Shown: piece after piece, positions 41,110-50,118 of the stretch | How positions within the stretch are numbered: position 1 is the stretch's first letter | How the letters are laid out: the number at the start of each line of letters is the position of its first letter | NCBI RefSeq assembly: GCF_038405225.1 | Contig: NZ_CP151657.1 | Coordinates: 1,612,001-1,676,000, forward strand | Source of the DNA: Arthrobacter citreus | GTDB taxonomy: Bacteria > Actinomycetota > Actinomycetes > Actinomycetales > Micrococcaceae | Direction: 5' to 3' | DNA length: 64,000 bases | Notes under the pieces: model-generated | Seen by the model: only the letters and a program-made list of their open reading frames with translations | Database searches by the model: none | What the model was told of the DNA's origin: nothing | Made by a program: the position numbers and the translations under genes

Positions 41110-41715
41110 GTGTCTGAGTCAACCGAGCCCGCCCCCTCCAATACACCGGCGCGGCGCGTCATCGTCGCCGAAGACGAGACGCTGATCCGCCTCGACATCG
41201 TGGAAATCCTCACCGGTGAGGGATACGACGTCGTCGGCGAGGCCGACAATGGCGAGAAGGCCGTCCAGCTGGCCACCGAGCTCAAGCCGGACCTCGTCCT
41301 GATGGACGTCAAGATGCCGGTCATGGATGGCATCACCGCCGCCGAGCAGATCGTCAAGGCCCGCATCGCACCCGTGGTTCTGCTGACCGCGTTCAGCCAG
41401 AAGGAACTGGTGGAGCGTGCCCGCGAAGCCGGCGCCATGGCCTACGTGGTCAAGCCCTTCACCCCGGCGGACCTGATCCCGGCCATCGAGATTGCCCTCT
41501 CCCGCCATGAGGAAATCAAGGCGCTCGAGGAAGAGGTCAGCGACCTGAAGGAACAGTTCGCCACCCGCAAGCTGGTGGAGCGGGCCAAGTCGCTGCTGAC
41601 CACCAAGATGGGCCTGACCGAGCCTGAGGCCTTCCGCTGGATCCAGAAGACCTCCATGGACCGCCGCCTGAGCATGCGTGAAGTTGCCGAGACCATCATC
41701 AACCAGGTCAACTAG
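41110..41715 (+). CDS. pdtaR: Response regulator with ANTAR RNA-binding domain (PdtaR-like)
   Basis: A 201-residue protein. The receiver domain has the acidic pocket AEDE, the phosphorylation aspartate in VLMDVKMPVMDG near residue 68, LLTAFS and VVKPF. The C-terminal ANTAR domain (RKLVERAKSLLTTKMGLTEP, then AFRWIQKTSMDRRLSMREVA) binds paired RNA hairpins to prevent transcription termination, as in Mycobacterium PdtaR (Rv1626). The GTG start has GAGGAG 6-11 bases upstream. The partner histidine kinase is not nearby. A terminator follows 35 bases after the stop. Confidence 0.93.
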   Translation: MSESTEPAPSNTPARRVIVAEDETLIRLDIVEILTGEGYDVVGEADNGEKAVQLATELKPDLVLMDVKMPVMDGITAAEQIVKARIAPVVLLTAFSQKELVERAREAGAMAYVVKPFTPADLIPAIEIALSRHEEIKALEEEVSDLKEQFATRKLVERAKSLLTTKMGLTEPEAFRWIQKTSMDRRLSMREVAETIINQVN

Positions 41716-41749
41716 GCTTCCGCCGCACTCCTAAAGTAAAGAGAAAAGC

Positions 41750-41791
41750 AAACGGTCTTGCCCGACGCCGGGCAGGACCGTTTTTGTTTTT
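41750..41791 (+). terminator. Rho-independent terminator of pdtaR
   Basis: AAACGGTCTTGCCCG (41750-41764) pairs with CGGGCAGGACCGTTT (41769-41783), with one G-U wobble, and is followed by TTGTTTTT. It lies 35 bases after the pdtaR stop. Confidence 0.9.
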
Positions 41792-41981
41792 CCTCTCGTT
41801 TGGTGGTCCGCCCGCTGATTCGCCGGTTCCGCCCCGGGACGCCGGCAACGCCGGTGGAACCTATCAGCCCGGACCCGCCCCGCCCTATATTGGTGGCAGG
41901 AACTATCGGTGCCACAAGTCGGAGCTGCCGGATCCCCAGGGCAAAGAGTCCGGGCCCTCCGCGGAGCCCCGAGGAGGAACC

Positions 41982-43169
41982 ATGGCTGCCAGTCCGCATT
42001 TCCTTGCTGCACCTCCTATCCCGGGTGTTGCGCTGTCCCGGCCACGGCTGGCAATGGCCCCCGGCACCGGCACCACTCTGATCTGGTCCTGTGCCGGCTC
42101 GGGGAAAACAACTCTTCTGGCCCAGTGGGCTGCCGAGCTGAAAGCCGCCGGCGAAGCCGCAGCTTGGATCAGCCTGCCGGCGGCCGGAACCCTGCGTCAC
42201 CGGCTGGCCGCCATGACCCGGGACTCGGTTGCCGCCGCCAGAGGCCCTGTCGGTTCCCCAAGCGCAGGCGGAGGACAATTAAACCTGCTTCTTGACGACG
42301 TCCACCACCTGAACGATCCCGGCGACATTCAGTGGCTGGCCCAACTCATCGAATCCCGGCCGCGGCACGTGCGTTTTGTCCTCACCGGGCGGCACCCGCC
42401 AGACGTTAACGGCAGCCCCCTGTTCGCCGGCACCCCCGAGAACGGCGCCGCGTACGGCACCACCGACCTGGCCTTCACTCCGGCCGAGACAGCAGATTTC
42501 CTCGCTCTCCGCGGCCTTCGCCTGTCGCCGCCGGACATTGAAACCATCCAGCGGCGCACCGGCGGGTGGGCGGCTGCACTTACCCTGCTGGCCGGACTCC
42601 TCCCCCGGGCAGCCACACCCCTTCTGTTGGATTTCGAGCCCGGGCACCGGGCCGCCGCCGACTATCTCGTCGCGGAGATTCTGGATTTGCTGCCGGCGAC
42701 CTACTTCGGCTTTCTGCTCAGTCTCTGCGTGGCTGACGCGGTGACCGTTCCGCTTGCAGTCCGGCTCACGCAGCGGGGAGACGCCGGTTGGTTGCTGAAC
42801 CATTTGGAGCGGCAGACAGGTTTGTTGAGCCGGTCCATGGCCGGGGGAACACCCGTGTATGTGTTCCATCCGGTCCTGCTGAGGTACCTGCGCACCGAAT
42901 TCCGCCGGCAGGACCTTGCAGGATATGCCCGGGCGCTTGGCGCGGCTCCGGTGGGCGCCTCTCCCCCGGCGGCTGCGGACCCCCTCACCCCGAAGGAACA
43001 GGAGATTCTCCAGGAGCTGCCGCACCATCAGACCATCAGGGATATAGCCGCCCGCCAGCGTGTCAGCCCCAACACTGTGAAGACTCACCTGCGGGTCCTC
43101 TACCAAAAGCTCGGCGTTCGAAACCGTACAGCGGCAGTGGAAAAGGCCGTTGAACAGGGCCTCCTCTAG
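41982..43169 (+). CDS. Short MalT-like (LuxR-type) regulator with P-loop ATPase domain
   Basis: A 395-residue protein. A STAND-type ATPase domain carries Walker A SCAGSGKTT (residues 36-44) and Walker B LNLLLDDVHHL (100-110), with LTGRHPPD as sensor segment. A C-terminal LuxR helix-turn-helix (PLTPKEQEILQELPHHQTIR, then VSPNTVKTHLRVLYQKLGVR) covers the last 65 residues. MalT-like regulators are normally about 900 residues because of a long superhelical TPR sensor; here the TPR part is almost entirely missing. GAGGAGG precedes the ATG at 41982. The inducer and targets are unknown. Confidence 0.85.
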   Translation: MAASPHFLAAPPIPGVALSRPRLAMAPGTGTTLIWSCAGSGKTTLLAQWAAELKAAGEAAAWISLPAAGTLRHRLAAMTRDSVAAARGPVGSPSAGGGQLNLLLDDVHHLNDPGDIQWLAQLIESRPRHVRFVLTGRHPPDVNGSPLFAGTPENGAAYGTTDLAFTPAETADFLALRGLRLSPPDIETIQRRTGGWAAALTLLAGLLPRAATPLLLDFEPGHRAAADYLVAEILDLLPATYFGFLLSLCVADAVTVPLAVRLTQRGDAGWLLNHLERQTGLLSRSMAGGTPVYVFHPVLLRYLRTEFRRQDLAGYARALGAAPVGASPPAAADPLTPKEQEILQELPHHQTIRDIAARQRVSPNTVKTHLRVLYQKLGVRNRTAAVEKAVEQGLL

Positions 43170-43196
43170 TCCGCCCGAATCTGGCTGGACAGGACA

Positions 43197-43221
43197 AAAC
43201 CCCGGCCATAGCCGGGGCTTT
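43197..43221. terminator. Bidirectional terminator between the luxR-type and small membrane protein genes
   Basis: CCCCGGC (43200-43206) pairs with GCCGGGG (43211-43217) around CATA. It is flanked by AAAA on one side and CTTTG on the other, so it can serve both converging genes. It lies in the 62-base gap between their stop codons. Confidence 0.7.
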
Positions 43222-43231
43222 GAACCTCAGT

Positions 43232-43372
43232 TCATTCCCTGCGGCGTGCCGTGCGCCTGACAACGCGCTGCGGCACACCTTTTCGCGCGACGTAGACGAT
43301 CCCGAAGACCACCGCGGCAATCACGAGAATCAAGAGGAACACGGTCAAGGTCCAGCCTGCGATAACACCCAA
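43232..43372 (-). CDS. Small single-pass membrane protein
   Basis: A 46-residue protein: one hydrophobic helix (GVIAGWTLTVFLLILVIAAV continuing VFGIVYVA) followed by a strongly basic tail with RRTARRRE. TTG at 43372 is the likely start because AAGGA lies 8 bases upstream; the frame continues upstream but through a low-complexity Gly/Pro region. No family recognised. Confidence 0.5.
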   Translation of the reverse strand: MGVIAGWTLTVFLLILVIAAVVFGIVYVARKGVPQRVVRRTARRRE

Positions 43373-43474
43373 TTCATTTGTCCTTCCGTCGAGCCTGCAG
43401 CTATTCGGAGTAGGTCCTTTACGCCCCACCGTAGCCGACAGTGAGCTGCACCCAGCATGTAAAAGCTCGGCTCC

Positions 43475-43521
43475 CCCCTCCGGGGCGGCCCGGGAACCCC
43501 CTCCGGGGACGGCCCGGGAAC
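43475..43521. repeat. Two tandem copies of a 23-24-base GC-rich unit
   Basis: CCCCTCCGGGGCGGCCCGGG and CCCCTCCGGGGACGGCCCGG, each continuing with GAA-type ends, are adjacent at 43475-43497 and 43498-43521. They lie between the small membrane protein and the metallohydrolase stop. Each unit can form a CCGGGG hairpin. The function is unknown. Confidence 0.6.
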
Positions 43522-43544
43522 TCCCGGAGAACGACGCAGCGCCC

Positions 43545-45413
43545 TTAAGGGGTGACGATGTTGAAAGCCGGATTGCCGGCCGTGAGGACATTCAGCAGCG
43601 CCGGCAGGACCGCTTCGCTGCCGGTGATCTCCAGTCCCGGTGAGCTGGTGTCCCCGCCGAGCATGGCGAGCAGCCTCGGCTTGCTGAGCCGGATGTCAGT
43701 ATCGGCCGGCTCCCCCGCCACCTCCCGGTGAATGAGGACGCCGTTGCGCAGGCTGAGATGGTGGACGGTATCCAGGTCCGTAAACACCACGTTCACCGAC
43801 AGCTCCAGGTCCCAGGCCGCCGGTCCGTCCACCGAGATGGCGAGCGACTCGAAAAGCTGCTCGGGAGTCAGCTGCGCGAGGACCGCCGACGAGGACGCAA
43901 CGCTCGGAGTCCCGAAGTTTCCTGTCCGCAGCTCCGCGGCACCGGAGAGGAAGAAGTTCCGCCAGGTGCCGTTTTCCGCGCCGTACCCCAGCTGTTCCAG
44001 CGTATCGGCGTACAGTTCCCGGGCCTGCGGATGGTCCGGATCGGTAAAGACGGCATGATCCAGCAGCGTTGCCGCCCACCGGTAGTCGCCGTCGTGAAAG
44101 GCTGTCCGTGCGGCGTCGAGCACACGGTCCAACCCGCCCATGGCACGGACATACCGGGCCGCAAGCTCGGCGGGAGGATGCGGCCACAGCCGGCCCGGAT
44201 TTCCGTCAAACCATCCCATGTAGCGCTGATAAACAGCTTTCACGTTGTGGCTGACGGATCCGTAGTACCCGCGGGCATGCCAGGCATTCCGCAGGGCCGG
44301 CGGCAACTCGATGAGCTCCGCAATTTCAGTGCCGGTGTAGCCCTGGTTGATGTAGCGCAGTGTCTGATCGTGCAGATATGCATACAGATCCCGGTGCAGG
44401 GAAAGGAAGGAGGCGATTTCCTCCTGCCCCCAGGTGGGCCAATGATGCGAGGCGAAGACGACGTCGGACCGCCCGCCGAATACAACGAGCGCCTCCGTGA
44501 TGTAGCCGGCCCAGGCATGGGGGTCACGAACAGGTGCACCGCGGAGGGTCAGCAGATTGTGCTGGGTGTGGGTGGCGTTTTCCGCCATGCACAACGCCCG
44601 GAAGCGCGGAAAGTAGAAGTGCATTTCCGCCGGTGCTTCGGTTCCCGGTGCCATCTGGAATTCAATGTCGACGCCGTCGACAGTGTGCCGTTCGCCGGTC
44701 TCCGTAATTTCCAGAGTGGGCGCTATGAGACCCACTTCCCCGGTGGACGTCGTCTGGCCCAGCCCCGCCCCCACCCTGGACTGCGGACCGGCTTGAAGCG
44801 AGGCACCGTACATGTATCCCGCGCGCCGGGCCATCGCCGTTCCGGCAAAGACATTTTCAGACACGGCATGGTGCACAAAGCCCTCCGGGGCGATGACCGT
44901 TATCCGGCCGTCGTCCACCTCGGCCTGGCTGGCGACTCCAAAGACGCCGCCAAAGTGGTCAATGTGGCTGTGCGTGTAGATCACCGCCGTCACGGCACGG
45001 TCCCCCCGGTGCGCCCGGTACAGTCCGAGGGCTGCGGCAGCTGTCTCGGTGGAGATGAGCGGATCAATAACGATGACGCCGGTGTCTCCCTCGACAAACG
45101 TGATGTTGGAGAGATCCAGTCCGCGAACCTGGTAAATGCCCGGCACAACCTCGAACAGGCCCTGCTTGGCCACCAGACCGGACTGGCGCCACAAGCTGGG
45201 ATGGACTGAGGCCGGGGAATCCCCGGCCAGGAATCCGTACTCGTCGCTGTCCCACACGACCCGCCCGTCCTGTGCATGGACGATGCCGGGGTTCAGGGCT
45301 GCGATGAAGCCACGCCCGGCATTCTCCTGATCGGTGGTATCCGCGTACGGCAGCGATGCGGCACTTTGCCGCTGCGCGGCTTCAATTGTGGGTTCGGTTG
45401 GTTTATGCAGCAC
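43545..45413 (-). CDS. Alkyl-sulfatase-type metallo-beta-lactamase-fold hydrolase
   Basis: A 622-residue protein like SdsA1/BDS1. It has an N-terminal metallo-beta-lactamase domain with GVIVIDPLISTETAAAAL and the zinc motif THSHIDHFGG, then HTQHNLLTLRGA and FASHHWPTWG as further metal-binding blocks. A helical dimerisation domain follows (YDGNxxxLWPHPP-type segment, here WFDGNPGRLWPHPP). A C-terminal SCP2-like lipid-binding domain ends the protein from about residue 500. Such enzymes hydrolyse linear alkyl sulfates such as SDS. No signal peptide is visible, so the protein is probably cytoplasmic. It converges on no partner genes; the SHOCT gene lies 34 bases upstream. Confidence 0.9.
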   Translation of the reverse strand: MLHKPTEPTIEAAQRQSAASLPYADTTDQENAGRGFIAALNPGIVHAQDGRVVWDSDEYGFLAGDSPASVHPSLWRQSGLVAKQGLFEVVPGIYQVRGLDLSNITFVEGDTGVIVIDPLISTETAAAALGLYRAHRGDRAVTAVIYTHSHIDHFGGVFGVASQAEVDDGRITVIAPEGFVHHAVSENVFAGTAMARRAGYMYGASLQAGPQSRVGAGLGQTTSTGEVGLIAPTLEITETGERHTVDGVDIEFQMAPGTEAPAEMHFYFPRFRALCMAENATHTQHNLLTLRGAPVRDPHAWAGYITEALVVFGGRSDVVFASHHWPTWGQEEIASFLSLHRDLYAYLHDQTLRYINQGYTGTEIAELIELPPALRNAWHARGYYGSVSHNVKAVYQRYMGWFDGNPGRLWPHPPAELAARYVRAMGGLDRVLDAARTAFHDGDYRWAATLLDHAVFTDPDHPQARELYADTLEQLGYGAENGTWRNFFLSGAAELRTGNFGTPSVASSSAVLAQLTPEQLFESLAISVDGPAAWDLELSVNVVFTDLDTVHHLSLRNGVLIHREVAGEPADTDIRLSKPRLLAMLGGDTSSPGLEITGSEAVLPALLNVLTAGNPAFNIVTP

Positions 45414-45447
45414 CGGCCCTTATCTCCTCCGTACCCCGGCACCTGGC

Positions 45448-45837
45448 CTATACCGGGACAGTCCTGCTCTTGATGGCCTGGAATTCGTCCGGCGTGATGG
45501 CTCCGGCGTCAAGAAGGTCCTTGGCTTTGGCGATCTCATCACTGGGGCTGTTCCCGGCGACGCGGCGAATGTACGCTTCAGTCGATTCCCGGCTCGCCTG
45601 CGCGTCCTCCTGCGCCCGCTCATTCATGCCCCTGCCGCGCGCAATGAGATAGACGAGGACGGTGAGGACGGGAAAGAACAGCAGGAAAATCAGCCAGACG
45701 GCCTTTCCCCAACCGCTCATTCCGCGGTCCCGAAACAGGTCACTAATGACCGCAAACAGGGCCATGAGGTACGCAAAGAAAACCGTGGCGGCAAAAACCC
45801 ACCAGATGATGCTCCAAAAGTCGTCCCAAAAGTCCAT
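45448..45837 (-). CDS. PLDc_N plus SHOCT domain membrane protein
   Basis: A 129-residue protein. Two TM helices in the N-terminal half (residues about 5-30 and 40-65) match the PLDc_N pattern (FPVLTVLVYLIARGRGM). The C-terminal SHOCT motif, IAKAKDLLDAGAITPDEFQA near residue 100-120, is the short helical domain often found at the end of small membrane proteins. The ATG at 45837 (MDFWDDFW) has AGGGCC upstream; extending the frame to 45879 would add a basic, unlikely N-terminus. The function is unknown. Confidence 0.82.
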   Translation of the reverse strand: MDFWDDFWSIIWWVFAATVFFAYLMALFAVISDLFRDRGMSGWGKAVWLIFLLFFPVLTVLVYLIARGRGMNERAQEDAQASRESTEAYIRRVAGNSPSDEIAKAKDLLDAGAITPDEFQAIKSRTVPV

Positions 45838-46060
45838 GCCAGGCCCTACTTCCTGTGTGTGGCGGCGGCGTGGCCGCACGCTGCATCACCAGTATGGAGT
45901 TGGCACAGGCCCGGGCGCCTCACCCATAAAAGGTGAGATGTCCGGATCGGCAGGGTGGCACTCCTCCGTCCATGCTGTTTTTTGGGGTGCAGTTTGGTGA
46001 GGTGCACAGGGCCGGGCGTATATCCGAGAAACTGGATATGAATGGATGGGAGTGGATATT

Positions 46061-46105
46061 AAAAAGGAAAAAAGCTGCCCGGCCGGTAGAACCGGCCGGG
46101 CAGCT
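46061..46105 (-). terminator. Rho-independent terminator of pyk
   Basis: AGCTGCCCGGCCGGT (46073-46087) pairs perfectly with 46091-46105 around AGA. On the minus strand it is followed by TTTTTTCCTTTTT. It lies 26 bases beyond the pyk stop codon. Confidence 0.92.
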
Positions 46106-46131
46106 CCCGGAAATGGATCGGGAAAGGGTTC

Positions 46132-47643
46132 CTAGATGGACTTGGCCTTGCCCTTGTTGGCGTCCTTGATCGGCCACGGGCCGACCTTCTCCTTGACCTG
46201 CATCTGCCCCTCAAGGCGCTGACCGGCGTCGGCGATGTCCCCCACCTTGTGAACCTTGATGGAGTTGGTGGATCCGGCCTGTCCGGGAGGCGAACCGGCG
46301 GCGATGACCACCAGGTCATCGAGCTCCACGAGGTTGTTCTCGAACAGCGTGCGGTCCACCTGGGCCGTCATCTGATCGGTGTTCTCGGCGAACTCCACGA
46401 GCATCGGCTGGATGCCCCAGAAGAGGCTCATGTAGCGGTACGTCTGCTCCACCGGGGTGAAGGCCAGGACCGGCTTCTTGGGGCGGAGGCGTGACAGGCG
46501 GCGGGCCGAGTCACCGGACTGGGTGAAGGTACACACGTACTTCGCGTCCAGCTGGTCGGCGATTTCAACCGCGGCGCGGGTGATGGCACCGCCGCGGGTG
46601 CGCGGCTTGGAGCCCAAGGCCGGCACGCGGTTCAGGCCGTGCTCTTCGGTGGACTCGATGATGCGTGCCATGGTGGTCACGGTTTCGATCGGGTACTTGC
46701 CCACTGAGGTTTCGCCGGAGAGCATGACGGCGTCGGCACCGTCAAGGACGGCGTTGGCGCAGTCGGAGGCCTCGGCGCGGGTGGGGCGCGGGCTGTCGAT
46801 CATGGATTCCAGGACCTGCGTGGCCACGATGACCGGCTTCGCCCAGCGGCGGGCCAGCTCGATGGCGTTCTTCTGCACCAGCGGAACGTCTTCCAGCGGA
46901 AGCTCCACGCCCAGATCGCCGCGGGCGACCATGATGGCGTCGAAGGCGTCGATGATTTCCTCGATGGCGGCAACAGCCTGCGGCTTTTCAACCTTGGCGA
47001 TGACCGGCACGCGGCGGCCTTCCTCGTCCATGATCTCGTGAACGCGGCGCACGTCGACGGCGTTGCGGACGAAGGACAGGGCAACCATGTCCACGCCGGT
47101 GCGGATGGCCCACCGGAGGTCGGCCTCGTCCTTGTCACTCATGGCGGGAACGCTCACGGCGACGCCGGGCAGGTTCAGGCCCTTGTTGTTCGACACGGCT
47201 CCGGGCACGGTGACCTCGGTGACAACCTTGACGTCGTCCACGGCGGTGGCGCGGACTGCAACCTTGCCGTCGTCGATCAGCAGGGTGTCCCCCACGCTGA
47301 CGTCGTTGGGCAGACCGGTGTGCGTGGTGGAGACGATGTCCTTGGTGCCCGGCACGTCCTCGATGGTGATCGTGAAAACGTCACCCTTGTTCAGGAAGTG
47401 CGGTCCGTCCACAAAGCGGCCCAGTCGGATTTTGGGACCCTGGAGGTCGGCGAAAATACCGACGGGCTTGCCCAGTTCCTCGGAGGCACGGCGCACGTTG
47501 TCGTACACGGATTTGTGCACGTCGTGATCGCCATGGCTCATGTTCATGCGGGCTACGTCAACACCGGCGCGCAGAACAGCGACGGTGTTTTCATAGCTTG
47601 CGATTGCGGGGCCAAATGTGGCCACAATTTTTGCGCGTCTCAT
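46132..47643 (-). CDS. pyk: Pyruvate kinase
   Basis: A 503-residue glycolytic enzyme converting phosphoenolpyruvate and ADP to pyruvate and ATP. It starts MRRAKIVATFGPAIASYENT and has RMNMSHGDH, the B domain (residues about 75-170), the active-site signature VPVIAKVEKPQAVAAIEEII with the catalytic lysine, MVARGDLGVE and the metal-binding CANAVLDGADAVMLSGETS. The C-terminal effector domain is complete. ATG at 47643 has GGAG 4 bases upstream. The gene is monocistronic with its own terminator. Confidence 0.97.
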   Translation of the reverse strand: MRRAKIVATFGPAIASYENTVAVLRAGVDVARMNMSHGDHDVHKSVYDNVRRASEELGKPVGIFADLQGPKIRLGRFVDGPHFLNKGDVFTITIEDVPGTKDIVSTTHTGLPNDVSVGDTLLIDDGKVAVRATAVDDVKVVTEVTVPGAVSNNKGLNLPGVAVSVPAMSDKDEADLRWAIRTGVDMVALSFVRNAVDVRRVHEIMDEEGRRVPVIAKVEKPQAVAAIEEIIDAFDAIMVARGDLGVELPLEDVPLVQKNAIELARRWAKPVIVATQVLESMIDSPRPTRAEASDCANAVLDGADAVMLSGETSVGKYPIETVTTMARIIESTEEHGLNRVPALGSKPRTRGGAITRAAVEIADQLDAKYVCTFTQSGDSARRLSRLRPKKPVLAFTPVEQTYRYMSLFWGIQPMLVEFAENTDQMTAQVDRTLFENNLVELDDLVVIAAGSPPGQAGSTNSIKVHKVGDIADAGQRLEGQMQVKEKVGPWPIKDANKGKAKSI

Positions 47644-47734
47644 ATGCTCCAGCCTAGTCGCCTTGCGGCGATTCCGCATGGAGACGGGCCGCAGACGACG
47701 TAACGGCCCACAAGTGTGACCCGTGTTTTGTCTC

Positions 47735-48133
47735 TCATCCGCTGTGCGGGAGTGGGTGACCGCCCTCCGTTGTCCCTAAAGCGTCCGGATCGGGCAGATT
47801 CACGAGGCTGGTGTTGATTCCGGCCAGGAACTGCGACCCGACGCCGGTGAGGGACAGGTTTTTGCGTTTGGCTCCGGTGCGCTCGGCGTCAACCTCGGCC
47901 CCGTGCAGAAAGCCGGCGTCCTGGAGGCGTTTGAGCGTGCGGTACAGGCTGCGTTCGGTGATGGTCCATCCGGTCGCGGATGCGACGTCGGCTGCGATCC
48001 CGGCCACGGTGGCGGGCTGCCGGGCGGCGACGGCGCTGAGGATCACCGGGGTCAGCATGGATTTTTTGTAGGTTTCCACCCAGGATTCGATCCGGGACTG
48101 GACCCATTCCTGTTCCTCGGTGGGGCGGGCCAT
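47735..48133 (-). CDS. PadR-family transcriptional regulator
   Basis: A 132-residue regulator with a winged helix-turn-helix (VAGIAADVASATGWTITERS, then LYRTLKRLQDAGFL) and a short C-terminal dimerisation tail. GGGAGGA lies 7 bases before the ATG at 48133. Two bases separate it from the membrane protein gene upstream, so the two form an operon, the usual arrangement in which PadR represses itself and a membrane partner. Confidence 0.82.
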   Translation of the reverse strand: MARPTEEQEWVQSRIESWVETYKKSMLTPVILSAVAARQPATVAGIAADVASATGWTITERSLYRTLKRLQDAGFLHGAEVDAERTGAKRKNLSLTGVGSQFLAGINTSLVNLPDPDALGTTEGGHPLPHSG

Positions 48134-48135
48134 GT

Positions 48136-48585
48136 TCAGTCCTCCCAGCCGCGGCCCAGGACGGAGCCCGCCAGATGGAGGAGCAGCCCGATTCCCCATG
48201 CCGCGCTCATGAGCAGGGTTGCGCCGAACCACGGCGTGGCCAGGAGCTCCCAGGCAACGGCGCCCTCTCCCCCGGACCATCCCAAGCTGATGGCCCGGAG
48301 CACGGCGTGCGCGTTGAAGGACGTGGTGACGGTGAGGAAGGCAATCACATGGGCGACGGCGAACCCGAACCGGATGCGCGTGAGCTTGACCCGGTTCAGC
48401 CCCAGCCAGGCGGCGGTCCCGGCCGCCACAACGGCGGTGAGGAGTCCGGCGAGGACACCGATCTCTCCCCCGGTCAGGGCGATGATCACTTGAATGAGCA
48501 GCATAACGGCCGCCAGGGCGAGCAGGTACGGCAGCAGCAGGGAGCGTGCGTTGACGGTGGATGAAGGCAGCGCTTGTGTGGTCAT
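48136..48585 (-). CDS. Membrane protein co-transcribed with the PadR regulator
   Basis: A 149-residue protein with four hydrophobic segments, at about residues 18-38, 42-62, 76-98 and 118-140. The ATG at 48585 is chosen as it lies immediately behind the candidate operator. No family recognised. The 2-base spacing to padR indicates a shared transcript and suggests that PadR controls its level. Confidence 0.65.
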   Translation of the reverse strand: MTTQALPSSTVNARSLLLPYLLALAAVMLLIQVIIALTGGEIGVLAGLLTAVVAAGTAAWLGLNRVKLTRIRFGFAVAHVIAFLTVTTSFNAHAVLRAISLGWSGGEGAVAWELLATPWFGATLLMSAAWGIGLLLHLAGSVLGRGWED

Positions 48586-48593
48586 GCCGGCAC

Positions 48594-48608
48594 TGTACCA
48601 ATGGAACA
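48594..48608 (-). promoter_or_regulatory. Candidate PadR operator
   Basis: TGTACCAATGGAACA is a near-palindrome, TGT-N-CC and GG-N-ACA around a 3-base centre. It begins 8 bases upstream of the start of the PadR-operon membrane protein gene. PadR sites often have TGTA...TACA-like ends, so this is a reasonable candidate for autoregulation. Confidence 0.45.
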
Positions 48609-48616
48609 CTACCAAC

Positions 48617-48652
48617 GGAAGGGTTCTGCGCCGACCAGCGCAGAACCCTTCC
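48617..48652 (-). terminator. Terminator hairpin of the gltBD operon
   Basis: GGAAGGGTTCTGCGC (48617-48631) pairs perfectly with GCGCAGAACCCTTCC (48638-48652) around a 6-base loop. On the minus strand it lies 8 bases after the gltD stop and before the PadR-operon promoter. The U-tract is weak (GTTGG). Confidence 0.8.
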
Positions 48653-48660
48653 CCGACGGC

Positions 48661-50110
<1,450 letters not shown>

Positions 50111-50118
<8 letters not shown>

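Noticed and set aside
43728-45209. A 493-codon plus-strand frame
   Set aside because: Antisense of the alkyl-sulfatase-type gene, which has clear metal-binding motifs on the other strand.
45880-46060. A small gene between the SHOCT gene and the pyk terminator
   Set aside because: The short frames there lack ribosome-binding sites and cross the terminator; nothing protein-like was found.
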